From Candidatus Cryptobacteroides excrementipullorum (GTDB lineage Bacteria > Bacteroidota > Bacteroidia > Bacteroidales > UBA932), in assembly GCA_017695065.1 (NCBI GenBank), contig JADILZ010000046.1, positions 1-64,000 of the forward strand: 64,000 nucleotides of DNA. Direction: 5' to 3'. The notes under the pieces are model-generated. The model was given only the letters and a program-made list of their open reading frames with translations. It ran no database searches and was not told the origin of the DNA. Positions within the stretch are counted from its first letter, which is position 1; each line of letters starts with the position of its first letter. Below, piece after piece: positions 62,277 to 64,000 of this stretch. The position numbers and the translations under genes were made by a program.

Positions 62277-64000
62277 TTACCGGTCATTACCCGGCACGGA
62301 CCCTGACCTGCGTGCCGGTCTAACTATGTATTCCACCTTCCCCCCGTTGTCCAAAGAGGAGATTATGTCCCTCACCATGTCCGCAGTCACCTCGTCAATC
62401 CTTGCCGACCAGTCTGTATGGATGTCTTTCCCGCTTGAAAAGCGGAGAGGGAGTATCTCGGTCCAGTACGCAGGGTCGGACTGCTCCGTAGCCATTATGT
62501 TCTTGAGGGAGGCCTTGTACATGTCCAGCCTGGACTGTGTAATTCCTTCCGCCGACAGGCCGTCAAGTATGGAACGTACAGTAAACAGGGCCCTCACCGG
62601 CCTGAACGTGGAGTTTCCCGAGGCGAAGTTCAGGGTGTCGCAGTCCTCAGCGGAAATCACCACGCTGAGTTTCTCGGCAGGTGCGGCGTAGAACAGGCTC
62701 GAGACATTCACCGAAGCCCCCATTCCCGATACGGCAGTCACCATGGTGTCCCTGAGAGTCATCACGGCTATCTCTGCAGCCATATAGTTCAGGATGCTCA
62801 GCTGGAGCGGTGCCGTCATGGCGACATCCAGGCTGCGCCTCTTCCCGTTGACCGTATAGGTGGACTCCCCGGAAACAGTCTGTGTCTTCTGGTATCCGCG
62901 CGGGAGGACCCGCTTGCCTGTTACGAAATTCCCGATATATTCCGGGAGCTTTTTCCTGAGCTCATATTCGTCAAGGTCCCCCACAAGGACAAGCACCCCG
63001 TCATTGACCCTCGAGAACTGGCTTCTGAAATAGCTGTCAGCGATATCAAGAAGGTCTCCGGTGAGGACGTCTGCAGACTTGAGGGTGGAATAGCTGTATC
63101 CCGGGCACATAATGCTGTCGATAGCCACGAGCCTGTCCTCCGCAAGACCTGACCCGGCATACAGCCGCTGCTTCTCGCACTCCATATAATAACTGAATGC
63201 AGCTGAATCGGCGCTGCTGTATTTCGTCATCCCTATCAGGACCTTCATCAGAAACCAGAACGAGTCGGAAGGAGCCCTGCCGGAAATACGCATATCAGTG
63301 GCATTCACCTTTCTGTCCATGTCTATACCCATCGCTGACAGAAGGTTTCCGAAGTCCCCGGCATCCATCCCGCATACATCATAAAGCCCCAGGATGTCTG
63401 AAAAGAAGGCACCCTGGCCAGGCTCGAGGCCACGGGCCGAAGAGAATCCTCCGCGCACCAGGAGGGAATACCAGAACTCCCCGTCGGACGGGACCTTCTT
63501 ATAGACCACCTTCATCCCGTTCGAGAACTCCCAGAGCAGACCTCCGGACATGGATTCCGTCCTGGTCCTCCTGATCCTGCACTTGACAGGATCCACTCTG
63601 AACCTCAATGTATCGGCAAGGTCCGCATACAGTCCTGAAGTGCATACCGTATCATGGGCATCTTCCCTGCCCCATGCGTCCATGAACAGACTTCCGGTCT
63701 CGGCCGGTGAAGGGACGGAGGAGTCCGAAATGCACACAAGGGTCATATTCTTCGTGCTGTCTATAAGCGAGGAAGCGAACCTGTTGAAGAACCTCTGGCC
63801 GGAAGAGTCCGCAAGCCCGCTGGACTCGAAGAAGCTGTACCTTTCAGCCGGAGAAGCCAGGGATGCCCCGTACAGGAAAGATGACCTGCACCTTTCAATG
63901 TAAGAGGAGTTGTCCAGCACATACGCCCCGGCCTGCAGTTTGAGCTGCCTGCCCACAGTCTTCCTGGCCTGGGCATACTCCGGGACAGGCACTCCGGAAG
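62277..64000 (-). CDS. M16-like (insulinase-family) peptidase fragment, 5' end outside window
   Basis: The frame is open to the window edge (SGVPVPEYAQARK at the start), so the true start is outside and the GTG start at 63992 in the ORF track is not real. About 573 residues are seen. The part from about residue 160 resembles M16 peptidase domains: LLWEFSNGMKVVYKKVPSDGEFWYSLLVRGG, then NDGVLVLVGDLDEYELRKKLPEYIGN. The zinc motif HxxEH is absent in the visible half, so this is either the non-catalytic half of a long M16 protein or an inactive paralogue. Its location is not clear, but family members in this phylum are often periplasmic. Confidence 0.7.
   Translation of the reverse strand, partial: SGVPVPEYAQARKTVGRQLKLQAGAYVLDNSSYIERCRSSFLYGASLASPAERYSFFESSGLADSSGQRFFNRFASSLIDSTKNMTLVCISDSSVPSPAETGSLFMDAWGREDAHDTVCTSGLYADLADTLRFRVDPVKCRIRRTRTESMSGGLLWEFSNGMKVVYKKVPSDGEFWYSLLVRGGFSSARGLEPGQGAFFSDILGLYDVCGMDAGDFGNLLSAMGIDMDRKVNATDMRISGRAPSDSFWFLMKVLIGMTKYSSADSAAFSYYMECEKQRLYAGSGLAEDRLVAIDSIMCPGYSYSTLKSADVLTGDLLDIADSYFRSQFSRVNDGVLVLVGDLDEYELRKKLPEYIGNFVTGKRVLPRGYQKTQTVSGESTYTVNGKRRSLDVAMTAPLQLSILNYMAAEIAVMTLRDTMVTAVSGMGASVNVSSLFYAAPAEKLSVVISAEDCDTLNFASGNSTFRPVRALFTVRSILDGLSAEGITQSRLDMYKASLKNIMATEQSDPAYWTEILPLRFSSGKDIHTDWSARIDEVTADMVRDIISSLDNGGKVEYIVRPARRSGSVPGNDR

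Noticed and set aside
1-64000. tRNA genes, CRISPR arrays, insertion sequences or prophage genes
   Set aside because: No cloverleaf-like sequence, no regular short repeats with spacers, and no transposase, integrase or phage structural motifs were seen by reading; a tool scan could still find small items.

Overview
The window comes from a Bacteroidota chromosome, most likely order Bacteroidales. The evidence is two SusC/SusD pairs, a one-protein hybrid two-component regulator, a dense set of secreted carbohydrate-active enzymes, and promoters with the TAnnTTTG -7 element. Genus cannot be fixed from sequence alone. The left end is the start of the str operon (rpsL, rpsG, minus strand). The right end is housekeeping: a CPA2 antiporter, a MATE exporter, RNase R, gpmI, DUF2007, DUF3109 and an M16-like peptidase fragment.

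The body (about 1.0-46.8 kb) is a large polysaccharide-utilisation region in three operons. Operon 1 (minus, 17.6 to 1.0 kb) has a GxGYxYP-family lipoprotein, GH130, SusC, SusD, a GH2 enzyme with an F5/8C-type domain, a sialate-O-acetylesterase-type esterase, a GH78 alpha-L-rhamnosidase and a second esterase. It ends at a hairpin just before the rpsL promoter. Operon 2 (plus, 21.9-28.4 kb) has an MFS transporter, GH92, GH43 and a serine-type sulfatase. Operon 3 (minus, 46.8 to 30.4 kb) has GH92, an SGNH hydrolase, a GH38-like protein, GH92, SusC, SusD, a beta-propeller lipoprotein and two small lipoproteins, ending at a strong terminator. The hybrid sensor (HTCS) gene lies between operons 1 and 2.

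The main result is a 55-bp element found upstream of the first gene of all three operons, always oriented toward that operon and with identical internal spacing. It has a TRTACTTWTTTG box, an ACC box two helical turns later, and a TAnnTTTTGC -7 element. I infer it is the operator of the resident HTCS. That would make the three operons one regulon for a complex glycan rich in mannose that also carries rhamnose, O-acetyl and sulfate groups. The enzyme content supports this, but the substrate is inferred.

Between the converging ends of operons 2 and 3 sits an AT-rich AbiE-type toxin-antitoxin cassette. Its toxin gene has an in-frame TAA at codon 47 and a changed nucleotidyltransferase motif, so it is probably dead while the antitoxin is intact.

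From 47.0 to 53.0 kb (plus) is a CusCBA/CzcCBA-like heavy-metal efflux operon (His-rich membrane-fusion lipoprotein, RND pump, TolC-type channel) followed by a small four-helix membrane protein. No tRNA, rRNA, CRISPR array, insertion sequence or phage gene was seen.
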